32,442 bases of DNA. It comes from Bacteroidales bacterium (GTDB lineage: Bacteria > Bacteroidota > Bacteroidia > Bacteroidales > UBA932). A program made the translations under genes and the position numbers. Where the stretch lies: assembly GCA_017548445.1 (NCBI GenBank), contig JAFYZZ010000008.1, positions 1 through 32,442 of the forward strand. Direction: 5' to 3'. Shown one piece after another: positions 9,109 to 15,730 of this stretch. Each line of letters opens with the position of its first letter. Position 1 is the first letter of the stretch. The notes under the pieces were generated by a model that did no database searches, was not told the DNA's origin, and saw nothing but the letters and a program-made list of their open reading frames with translations.

Positions 9109-9754
9109 CGGATACGGCAAGATGGGCCATATGGTCGAGGCCGTATTGCAGCGGCGCGGCATCGAGCTCGTCTGCGCCTCCGAGGACGTGTGCGTCATTC
9201 CGAAGGAAGTGGCGCGGGAGTGCGTCTGCATCGATTTCACCACCCCGGACGCCTTCCGGGCCAATTATAAGACCCTCGCGGCCAACTTCAAGGCGGTCGT
9301 GGTGGGCACAACGGGCTGGAACGACATCTGCACCGAGGTCTTCGCCGCCTTCGAGGCCGCGGGCACCCCGATGATCTGGGCGTCGAACTTTTCCATCGGC
9401 GTAAACGCCTTCTTCGCCGCGGTGGAGCGGGCCTGCGAGGTTCTGAAGGGCCAGGGCTATACGCCGCACGTGGAGGAGATCCACCATATCCACAAACTGG
9501 ACGCCCCCAGCGGCACCGCCAAGAGCGTGGGCGCCATCATCGAGAAAACGCTGGGCGAGAAGCCGGAGATCGGCGCGCAGCGCATCGGGGAGGTGCCCGG
9601 CACGCACACCGCGGAGTTCCTGTCCGACGTGGACAAGCTGACCTTTACGCACGAGGCGTTCTCCCGCCAGGGCTTCGCCGAAGGCGCCGTCGTGGCCGCG
9701 CTGATGACCGAAGGCCTGACCGGCGTGCACGAGTTCAAGGATTTGATTGTGTGA
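9092..9754 (+). CDS. dapB: 4-hydroxy-tetrahydrodipicolinate reductase (short form)
   Basis: A 220-residue NAD(P)H-dependent reductase of the DAP pathway. The N-terminal Rossmann start is 'MKVVISGYGKMGHMVEAV' (GxxGxxG-like). The catalytic signature 'EEIHHIHKLDAPSGTAKSVG' contains the paired His, Lys and the SGTA loop that binds the substrate carboxylates. It is shorter than E. coli DapB (273 residues) but in the range of the compact form found in Bacteroidota. The start overlaps the dapE-like gene by 17 bp. A promoter for dapA lies within its last codons. Confidence 0.94.
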   Translation: MKVVISGYGKMGHMVEAVLQRRGIELVCASEDVCVIPKEVARECVCIDFTTPDAFRANYKTLAANFKAVVVGTTGWNDICTEVFAAFEAAGTPMIWASNFSIGVNAFFAAVERACEVLKGQGYTPHVEEIHHIHKLDAPSGTAKSVGAIIEKTLGEKPEIGAQRIGEVPGTHTAEFLSDVDKLTFTHEAFSRQGFAEGAVVAALMTEGLTGVHEFKDLIV

Positions 9755-9772
9755 AAAAGTTTCCTAACTTTA
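9742..9772 (+). promoter_or_regulatory. Internal promoter upstream of dapA
   Basis: TTTG at 9742-9745, a 19 bp spacer and TAACTTTA at 9765-9772 match the Bacteroidota TTTG/TAnnTTTG arrangement with one mismatch in the -7 box. It lies in the one real gap of this run (45 bp), 27 bp before the dapA start, so dapA-dapD-dapF can probably be transcribed apart from the upstream genes. Confidence 0.6.
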
Positions 9773-9799
9773 CTGCCGTTAGTTAAATAGTGTAGCGTT

Positions 9800-10684
9800 A
9801 TGAAAGATCTTGTCCTACGGGGATGCGGCACGGCGCTGGTGACTCCGTTCACCGCGGACGGCGCCGTGGATTACGAGGCCTACGCCCGGATGGTGGACCG
9901 CCAGGTCGCCGCGGGCGTGCATTTCCTTGTCCCCCTTGCCACCACCGGCGAAACCCCGACCCTCTCGCAGCAGGAGAAAGTGGCCATTTTCCAGATTGTG
10001 AAGGCGCACGCGAAAGGCCGGCCCATTATGCCCGGCGTGGGCGTGAACAGCATACCGGACACCCTCGCGAACATCCGCCTGCTGGAGCCCCTGGGGCCCG
10101 ATGCGCTGCTGGTGGTGGTGCCTTATTACAACAAGCCCACCCAGCAGGGTCAGTACGAGTATTTCAAGGCGGTGGCCGCGGCGACCTCGCTGCCGGTCGT
10201 CATCTACAACGTTCCGGGCCGCACGGGTGCGAATATGCTGCCCGACACGGTGATACGCCTCGCAAACGAGGTGCCCAACATCCGGGGCATCAAGGAGGCG
10301 TCCGGCAAGTACGACCAGGTGAGCGAGATCCTGCGCCGTGCCCCGGAAGGCTTCGCCGTGCTGAGCGGCGACGACGATATGACCCTCGCGTTTATGGCCA
10401 CGGGCGCCCACGGCGTCATCTCCGTGGCGTCCAACATCGCCCCGAAGGAGGTAAGCGCGATGACGGAGGCCCTGATGCGGGACGACCTCGCGACGGCGAG
10501 GGCCCTGCACCACCGGCTGTTCCCGCTCTTCAAGGCCTGCTTCGCGGAGACCAGCCCGATTCCGGCGAAGGCCGCGCTCGCGCAGATGGGCGAGATGAAC
10601 GCCACGGTGCGCCTGCCGCTGGCCGGGGCGTCGGAAGCTACGGAAGCTTTGATGCAGAATGTTTTAGCTGAATTATGGAAGTAA
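9800..10684 (+). CDS. dapA: 4-hydroxy-tetrahydrodipicolinate synthase
   Basis: A 294-residue class I aldolase-fold enzyme condensing pyruvate with aspartate semialdehyde, the first dedicated step to DAP and lysine. Seen: 'LATTGETPTLSQQEK' (the Thr-Thr proton relay), 'PYYNKPTQQGQYEYF', Tyr136 in 'IYNVPGRTG', and the Schiff-base Lys165 in 'GIKEASGKYDQV'. The length and all catalytic residues are normal. A Bacteroidota-type promoter lies just upstream, which suggests a regulation point at the branch. The stop overlaps dapD by 10 bp. Relatives such as N-acetylneuraminate lyase share the fold, but the dap context and the YNVPGRTG loop favour DapA. Confidence 0.95.
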   Translation: MKDLVLRGCGTALVTPFTADGAVDYEAYARMVDRQVAAGVHFLVPLATTGETPTLSQQEKVAIFQIVKAHAKGRPIMPGVGVNSIPDTLANIRLLEPLGPDALLVVVPYYNKPTQQGQYEYFKAVAAATSLPVVIYNVPGRTGANMLPDTVIRLANEVPNIRGIKEASGKYDQVSEILRRAPEGFAVLSGDDDMTLAFMATGAHGVISVASNIAPKEVSAMTEALMRDDLATARALHHRLFPLFKACFAETSPIPAKAALAQMGEMNATVRLPLAGASEATEALMQNVLAELWK

Positions 10685-11448
10685 CGTTAGAACAGTTTGA
10701 AGGCGTGATGGCCGACCTCGAGGCCGGCCGTCTGCGCGTGGCGGAGAAGGTGGACGGCGTGTGGCAGGTGAACACCTGGGTGAAGGAGGTGATCCTGGCG
10801 GGTTTCAAGCTCGGCGTGGTCACGGAAATGTCCCAGGGGCAGTTCCCTTTCTTCGACAAGGACACCTTCCCGGTGCGTAAGTTCACGCGGGAAGACGGCG
10901 TGCGCATCGTCCCGGGCGGGACGAGCATCCGCCGCGGCGCCTACGTGGCCCCCGGCGCCATCGTAATGCCGCCCGCTTACATCAATGCGGGTGCGTTCGT
11001 GGACACCGGCACGATGGTGGACAGCCACGTGACCATCGGTTCCTGCGCCCAGGTGGGCAAGCACATCCATATTTCCGCGTCCACGCAGATCGGCGGCGTG
11101 CTGGAGCCTGCGGGCGCCTTGCCGACCATCATCGAGGACGGCGCCTTCGTGGGCGGCAACTGCGGCATCTACGAGGGCACGATCGTGCAGGAGGGGGCCG
11201 TCATCGCCTCAGGCGTGATCATCACCTCTTCCACGGCCTTGTTCGACGCCACCACGGGCGAGTTCGTGCCGCGCAACGCCGACGGGCGCGTGGTGGTGCC
11301 CCGCGGCGCCGTGGTCGTGTCCGGCAGCAAGCCGCTCAAGCGTGGTCCGGGCGCCGGCAGCGGCGTGGCCCTGTACTGCCCGGTGATCGTGAAGTACCGC
11401 GACGAGAAGACGGCCGGGTCCGTCACCCTCGAAGACCTGCTGCGCTGA
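10675..11448 (+). CDS. dapD: Tetrahydrodipicolinate N-succinyltransferase
   Basis: A 257-residue left-handed beta-helix acyltransferase that succinylates tetrahydrodipicolinate using succinyl-CoA. The central part shows hexapeptide-type repeats with I/V/A at every sixth position and characteristic DapD stretches: 'GTSIRRGAYVAPGAIVMPP', 'INAGAFVDTGTMVDSH', 'STQIGGVLEP' and 'EDGAFVGGNCGIYEG'. This fixes the pathway as the succinylase variant, not the LL-DAP aminotransferase shortcut reported for some Bacteroides. The start overlaps dapA and the stop shares one base with the dapF start. An acetyltransferase (DapH) is less likely because DapH is shorter and lacks the MVDSH-type loop. Confidence 0.92.
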   Translation: MEVTLEQFEGVMADLEAGRLRVAEKVDGVWQVNTWVKEVILAGFKLGVVTEMSQGQFPFFDKDTFPVRKFTREDGVRIVPGGTSIRRGAYVAPGAIVMPPAYINAGAFVDTGTMVDSHVTIGSCAQVGKHIHISASTQIGGVLEPAGALPTIIEDGAFVGGNCGIYEGTIVQEGAVIASGVIITSSTALFDATTGEFVPRNADGRVVVPRGAVVVSGSKPLKRGPGAGSGVALYCPVIVKYRDEKTAGSVTLEDLLR

Positions 11449-12497
11449 TGCCGGAACTGCACAAATACTCGGGCGCGGGCAACGATTTCGTGGTCCTGGA
11501 CGGCCGTTCGGAAGACGTTTCCGCCTTTCGGACGCCGGAGTGTATAGCCGCGCTCTGCGACCGTAAATCCGGTTTCCTTCCTGCCGTCGCCCAGGCGGCG
11601 GAGTCTTCCAGACGGGCGGCCGGAAATTATTTTTCGGGCAGGTTTGCCGAAAAACCAATTTCCGCTCCGCCTTCCGCCGCCGGTATGCGTCGTGGTGCTG
11701 ATGGGTTAATGATTTTAACCGATGACCCGGAATATGATTTCCGGATGGAGTTCTATAATCCTGACGGTTCTGGCGGGATGATGTGCGGCAACGGTGGCCG
11801 CTGCATCGTGGCGTTTGCCGATGCGCTCGGCCTGAAGCCCCGCGACGGCCGCGTTTTCCGTTTTCAGGCGGCGGACGGGCCGCATACGGCCGAGATTCTC
11901 GCCCGTGAGGGCGCCCGGAAGACCGTGCGTCTTCGGATGATCGACGTTCATACTTTCTACCCGGCCCTGGACGGCTGGTTCGTGGACACAGGAACGCGTC
12001 ATTTCGTGCGTTTCGTGCCGGACGCCGATGCGGTGGACGTGGAGGAAGAAGGGCGCCAGGCGCGCTGGGACCCGGTTTTCGCGCCGGTGGGCGCCAATGC
12101 CAATTTCGTGTCGGTGGATCCCGACGGCACCCTGAGGGTGCGGACCTTCGAGAAGGGCGTGGAGGGCGAAACCCTCGCGTGCGGAACGGGGATTACTGCC
12201 TCCGCCATCGCAGCCTACCTTGTTTCTTCACAGGCGCATGCCTCCGAACTTGATAACACCTCGGCGGATTCTTCCCTGCGCGCCGGGGGACCAAGTTTTG
12301 CCGGACACGAAAAAAGTGTCCGGCAAATACTTGGCCACCCCTGCTCCACAACGCCCGCGCACGAATCCGCCTTCGGCGTGAGCTACGATATTCAGGCGCG
12401 GATTGACCGGCTGGCGGTGGAGTTCCGGCCTTTGCCGGACGGCAGCGGCTTTACCGACGTTTACCTGACCGGTCCGGCGGAGGAAGGAGGAGCGTGA
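11448..12497 (+). CDS. dapF: Diaminopimelate epimerase carrying two in-frame inserts
   Basis: A 349-residue cofactor-independent racemase converting LL- to meso-DAP. Both catalytic cysteines are present ('MMCGNGGRC' and 'ETLACGTGITASA'), as are 'YSGAGNDFVVLDGR', 'EFYNPDGSG' and 'NANFVSVD'. The family is usually about 260-280 residues. The excess is explained by two inserts: about 39 residues between 'DRKSGF' and 'GADGLMIL', and about 48-50 residues between 'AIAAYLVSS' and 'VSYDIQARIDRLAVEF'. Both inserts keep the frame and each contains a large DNA palindrome (listed separately). Removing them leaves about 260 residues. Both active-site halves are intact, so the enzyme may still work if the inserts form surface loops. 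It is followed by 147 bp of AT-rich DNA. Confidence 0.93.
   Translation: MPELHKYSGAGNDFVVLDGRSEDVSAFRTPECIAALCDRKSGFLPAVAQAAESSRRAAGNYFSGRFAEKPISAPPSAAGMRRGADGLMILTDDPEYDFRMEFYNPDGSGGMMCGNGGRCIVAFADALGLKPRDGRVFRFQAADGPHTAEILAREGARKTVRLRMIDVHTFYPALDGWFVDTGTRHFVRFVPDADAVDVEEEGRQARWDPVFAPVGANANFVSVDPDGTLRVRTFEKGVEGETLACGTGITASAIAAYLVSSQAHASELDNTSADSSLRAGGPSFAGHEKSVRQILGHPCSTTPAHESAFGVSYDIQARIDRLAVEFRPLPDGSGFTDVYLTGPAEEGGA
11577..11693 (+). repeat. In-frame palindromic insert 1 (within dapF, N-terminal half)
   Basis: The borders are estimated from where the protein departs from the DapF family (117 bp, 39 codons). The inner stem pairs CGGAAATT (11621-11628) and TTTTTCGG (11630-11637) with CCGAAAAA (11647-11654) and AATTTCCG (11657-11664), with a 9-base loop and an A/CC bulge. 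An outer stem pairs GGCGGCGGA (11594-11602) with TCCGCCGCC (11673-11681). There is no stop codon in the dapF frame. The real borders could differ by several codons. Confidence 0.75.
12230..12378 (+). repeat. In-frame palindromic insert 2 (within dapF, C-terminal half)
   Basis: The borders are approximate. A perfect 12 bp stem, TTTGCCGGACAC (12297-12308) with GTGTCCGGCAAA (12316-12327), encloses a GAAAAAA loop. It extends outward, across a T/TA bulge, to CCAAG (12291-12295) and CTTGG (12330-12334). A second outer pair is GGCGGATTC (12263-12271) with GAATCCGCC (12363-12371). GGGGGA precedes the core and CCACC follows it, as at insert 3. The segment is open in the dapF frame and has no counterpart in the usual DapF chain. 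Confidence 0.8.
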
Positions 12498-12644
12498 TAA
12501 GAAAGGTGTTGATAATGTGTAAGATGCGAAATCACGGGTAATTATTTTGGATACGGCAGAATTCGGTTTTTGTTGATAATCAGCGGTTTATGAAACACGC
12601 AATATATCGTCTGTTTTTTGGGGATAGGATGGATTATTTTTTAA

Positions 12645-13925
12645 ATGGATTATAGCAGATTCTTTTCCGAAGATGTAGGCTCGTTCCTGCGCTCGCCGGT
12701 GCGTGAGATCTTCAAGAAGGTGGACCTCGCGTCCATCTATTCTTTCGCGGGCGGCTATCCCGACGCGGCCACGTTCCCCATCGACGACATCCGGCGCCTG
12801 TCGGCCCTGGTGCTTGAAAAGTACGGCGCCAAAGCACTCCAGTACGGGGCGACGCAGGGGGTGACGGAACTGCGCGAGGTTATTGCGGAACGCTGCGGCG
12901 TGCCGGTGGAGAACGTGCAGATCACGACCTCCTCGCAGCAGGGAATCGACGTCTGCACCCGCGTGTTCGCGGATCCCGGCGACGTAATCCTGACCACCGC
13001 CCCCACGTATCTGGGCGCCCTGCAGTCCTTCAAGTCCTATCGCGCTGAAGTTCGAACGGTCCAGAGTTTCCTGCGCCCGGACGAACTGCCCCGCGGGGAG
13101 TCAAAAGATTCGGATCTTTTTGCAGATTCGCAAAAACCTCCGATTTCTTTTGACCCCACCACTGACGTGGTCCCCCCACTCCCTTGCCGTGGGCGGCGCG
13201 CCCCCGCCGGGGCAGTTGTCCGGGCGGCAGCTAAAAAGGTCAAGTTCTGCTACGTGATTCCGGATTTCCAGAATCCGAGCGGGGAGACGATGACCCTGGC
13301 GGAGCGCGAAAAGCTGGTTGCAATGGCGCGGGAGCAGGATTTCCTGATAGTCGAGGACAGCCCGTACCGCGAGCTGCGCTACAGCGGCGAGCCGGTGCCG
13401 ACCATCTATTCCCTGGCGCCCGAAAGGACCCTGCATCTGGGGAGTTTCTCCAAGATCTTCGCCCCGGGCTTTCGCCTGGGCTGGATCCTGGGCCCCGTGG
13501 AACTGCTGGACCGGATCTATGTGTGCAAGCAGTCGCTGGACCTCTGCCCGCCCGTCTTCGACCAGTATATGGCCGCGGAGTTTATGGGCAGCGGCGCGCT
13601 GGACGCCAACTTGCGGAAGAGCATCGCGCTCTATCGCGAAAAGCGCGACCGGATGCTCTCCCTGTTGGACAAATATATGCCGCAGGGCGTGTCCTGGACG
13701 CATCCCGAGGGAGGCCTATTCCTATTCCTGACGCTGCCGGAAGGCGTCGACACCGTGGCCCTGTACGACCGTGCCCTGTCGGCGGGCGTCGCTTACGTGG
13801 CGGGCTCGTTCTTCTACCCCGACGGCTCGCACCGCAACACGATGCGCCTCAACTTCTCCTTCCTGGATTCCTCCCGGATGGAAGCCGGCGTCAAGCTCCT
13901 CGCCGAAGTGGTTTCCAGAGCCTGA
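12645..13925 (+). CDS. PLP-dependent aminotransferase (2-aminoadipate/LysN-like), candidate succinyl-DAP aminotransferase, with in-frame insert
   Basis: A 426-residue fold-type I aminotransferase. Seen: 'YSFAGGYPDAATFP', 'ALQYGATQGVTELREVI', 'TSSQQGIDVCTRVF', 'YVIPDFQNPSGETM', 'VEDSPYRELRYSG' and the PLP lysine K270 in 'LGSFSKIFAPGFRLGW'. Relatives include LysN-type 2-aminoadipate aminotransferases. Its place right after dapF suggests it supplies the missing DapC activity (N-succinyl-2-amino-6-ketopimelate to succinyl-DAP), but this is inference, and a general aromatic or aminoadipate enzyme is possible. Between 'VRTVQSFLRPDELP' and 'KKVKFCYV' about 40 residues are extra, coinciding with a palindromic DNA element. 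It starts after a 147 bp AT-rich gap. Confidence 0.85.
   Translation: MDYSRFFSEDVGSFLRSPVREIFKKVDLASIYSFAGGYPDAATFPIDDIRRLSALVLEKYGAKALQYGATQGVTELREVIAERCGVPVENVQITTSSQQGIDVCTRVFADPGDVILTTAPTYLGALQSFKSYRAEVRTVQSFLRPDELPRGESKDSDLFADSQKPPISFDPTTDVVPPLPCRGRRAPAGAVVRAAAKKVKFCYVIPDFQNPSGETMTLAEREKLVAMAREQDFLIVEDSPYRELRYSGEPVPTIYSLAPERTLHLGSFSKIFAPGFRLGWILGPVELLDRIYVCKQSLDLCPPVFDQYMAAEFMGSGALDANLRKSIALYREKRDRMLSLLDKYMPQGVSWTHPEGGLFLFLTLPEGVDTVALYDRALSAGVAYVAGSFFYPDGSHRNTMRLNFSFLDSSRMEAGVKLLAEVVSRA
13086..13215 (+). repeat. In-frame palindromic insert 3 (within the aminotransferase gene)
   Basis: The outer arms CTGCCCCGCGGGG (13086-13098) and CCCCGCCGGGGCAG (13202-13215) are inverted copies with one extra C. 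Inside them, GTCAAAAGA (13100-13108) pairs with TCTTTTGAC (13146-13154), TCGGA with TCCGA, and TTTTTGC with GCAAAAA around an AGATTC loop. A small hairpin, ACCAC-TGAC-GTGGT (13158-13171), lies in the right arm. GGGGA sits left of the core and CCCACC right of it, resembling the flanks of insert 2. The segment is open in the host frame. Confidence 0.8.
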
Positions 13926-13927
13926 AA

Positions 13928-13958
13928 TTTGGAAAAGACCGGCGATTTTCTTAATTTG
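13928..13958 (+). promoter_or_regulatory. Likely promoter of the GTPase operon
   Basis: TTTG (13928-13931), a 19 bp spacer and TTAATTTG (13951-13958) fit the Bacteroidota -33/-7 layout with one mismatch to TAnnTTTG. The ATG at 13966 is only 7 bp after the box, which would give a very short or leaderless transcript. Confidence 0.5.
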
Positions 13959-13965
13959 GCGGTCT

Positions 13966-15729
13966 ATGGCGAACATCAACGAAAAGAAGCTTGACACGAT
14001 TTCAGCGTTGCTGAAGGACCTGTACGACGCCTACGCGCCCCGGCTGGACGACGAGGAGATCGCCAACGGCCTGCTGCGGCTCTGGCGGCGCTCGCAGGAA
14101 TACCGCCACGGTTCCTTCATAATGCTGGTGGTGGGGCCGGTGAAATCCGGCAAGTCCACGCTGGTCAACTTGCTGGCACACAGGTATGTAAGCCCGACCG
14201 ACAAGCTTGAGTGCACCCTGCGCCCGACCATCATCTCCAGCGTGGGACCGGGGGAGGAACCCGCCATCGAGATCTATTCCTCGAAAGAAGAGGCCCGCAA
14301 GGAGAAGGACCTGGACCTGATCATCGACAAGCTGCGCGGCATCATCGACGACGACGCCGAGTTGCGCGAGCACCTGACGCGGGAGTCCTATCCGCTCAGC
14401 GACGAGAACATCGAGACCTACATCGCCCCGTCCTATACCCGGCAGGATAACTCCATCATCACGGCCATCACCACGCCCGGCGGCAAGATGCTCCGGGGCA
14501 CCGACGGCGGCAAGATCTTCCTGGCCGATATGCCCGGCTTCGACGGCAACCGGATCAACCTTTCCGGCCCGCTGTACGATGCGATGTCGCGCCGGGTGGA
14601 CCTGATCCTGTTCGTGCACAGTTCGGTGTCCGCCTTCAACGTCACCTCCAACGAGTACCTCGACAAGCTTCGCGAGTACAACGGTTCCGTGCCGGTGTAC
14701 CTCATCCACAACGTCTTCGACGCCTCCTGGTGGCAGGACGACGCGGCGCGCCGCGCCGAGGTGGAGCGGCAGAGCCGCAGCGAGTATGAAGAGATCAAGC
14801 GCAAGGGCTTCAACATCGAGCCGGACTACGTGAGCTGCATCAACCTCGGGATGGTTACGGACTACCTGAAAGGCAGCGGCCGGCCGGGCACGGAGGACGA
14901 GCTGAAACAGGCCTGGGAGGAGTTCCAGGCCGTGGAGGACCGGCTGTACGAGAAGATCACCACGCAGATCGGCAGCCAGCGCCTGGAGCGCTGTCTGGAG
15001 CGGACGGACAAGCTCCGCGATGACCTGGTCCGCCGCATCTCGAACCGCACGATGGAACTGGATGCCAAGCGGCGCGACCGCCAGGCGCTCCGGCAGCATA
15101 TCGACCAGCTGGACCAGAAGCTGGGCCTGACGCAGGCCGACTACGACGAGATCATCGGCAACGTGTCGGAAGACGCGGACCGCTCCCTGTTCAAGACCCT
15201 CGCCAAGAGTATGGTCAACAAGTCGATGGGCAGCCGCGAATGCCTCGCCCTGCTGAAGGAGATCCTCGCCTCGTTCCTTTTCGACGTGGACGAGAAACTC
15301 ACCGGACGGCTCCACCGCCGGTTCAGCGACAAGCTGCGCGACAGCCTGGACGAGGTGAACGCCGTGCTGGGCGAGCCGCTCGCACCGCTCGACCCCCTCA
15401 CGGTCGTGCGGGCCGAGAGCGAGCGGGGCGTGCCCGAAGACCGCGTGAAGCGCTTTATGCGCCCGTCCATCCTGCCGCTCAAGGCCGAGGCGGTGCGCGA
15501 GTCCGTCGCCAATATGGAACACTACTTCTACGGCGATCCCGACAACCGCACCATCCAGAACCTCAAGCGCCTGCTCACCGCCGAGATCGAGCGCATCGAG
15601 GCGGGGTACCTCGAGCAGATCCGGAACCGCTTCTCGGTGCGCCTGGAGCCGATGCTCGCCCCCGGCGAGGAAGCGCAGCTGGAGATGCTGGAAGCGCTGC
15701 TCAAGCAACTGAAAGACATCATCATCTGA
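13966..15729 (+). CDS. Dynamin-like P-loop GTPase
   Basis: A 587-residue protein. I chose the ATG at 13966 because in-frame upstream sequence lies inside the aminotransferase gene. Seen: a helical N-terminus (1-50), the P-loop 'GPVKSGKST' (57-65), a G2-like 'TLRPT' (84-88), G3 'DMPG' (188-191), and a G4 position reading 'HNVFD' (248-252), where the usual N/TKxD lysine is replaced by valine. The remaining 330 residues are rich in charged helices and coiled-coil-like heptads, with no membrane span. This matches bacterial dynamin-like proteins (bDLP), which bind and remodel membranes, often with a membrane partner. The next gene encodes one and begins 1 bp after the stop. Its cellular role is unknown. 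A YcjX-type ATPase or GTPase is a less likely alternative. Confidence 0.8.
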   Translation: MANINEKKLDTISALLKDLYDAYAPRLDDEEIANGLLRLWRRSQEYRHGSFIMLVVGPVKSGKSTLVNLLAHRYVSPTDKLECTLRPTIISSVGPGEEPAIEIYSSKEEARKEKDLDLIIDKLRGIIDDDAELREHLTRESYPLSDENIETYIAPSYTRQDNSIITAITTPGGKMLRGTDGGKIFLADMPGFDGNRINLSGPLYDAMSRRVDLILFVHSSVSAFNVTSNEYLDKLREYNGSVPVYLIHNVFDASWWQDDAARRAEVERQSRSEYEEIKRKGFNIEPDYVSCINLGMVTDYLKGSGRPGTEDELKQAWEEFQAVEDRLYEKITTQIGSQRLERCLERTDKLRDDLVRRISNRTMELDAKRRDRQALRQHIDQLDQKLGLTQADYDEIIGNVSEDADRSLFKTLAKSMVNKSMGSRECLALLKEILASFLFDVDEKLTGRLHRRFSDKLRDSLDEVNAVLGEPLAPLDPLTVVRAESERGVPEDRVKRFMRPSILPLKAEAVRESVANMEHYFYGDPDNRTIQNLKRLLTAEIERIEAGYLEQIRNRFSVRLEPMLAPGEEAQLEMLEALLKQLKDIII

Positions 15730-15730
15730 T

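Noticed and set aside
12590..12655. A 21-codon ORF (MKHAIYRLFFGDRMDYFLNG...) overlapping the aminotransferase start, possibly a leader peptide.
   Set aside because: No ribosome site, no attenuator-type hairpins and no run of regulatory codons; the length is within chance for AT-rich DNA.
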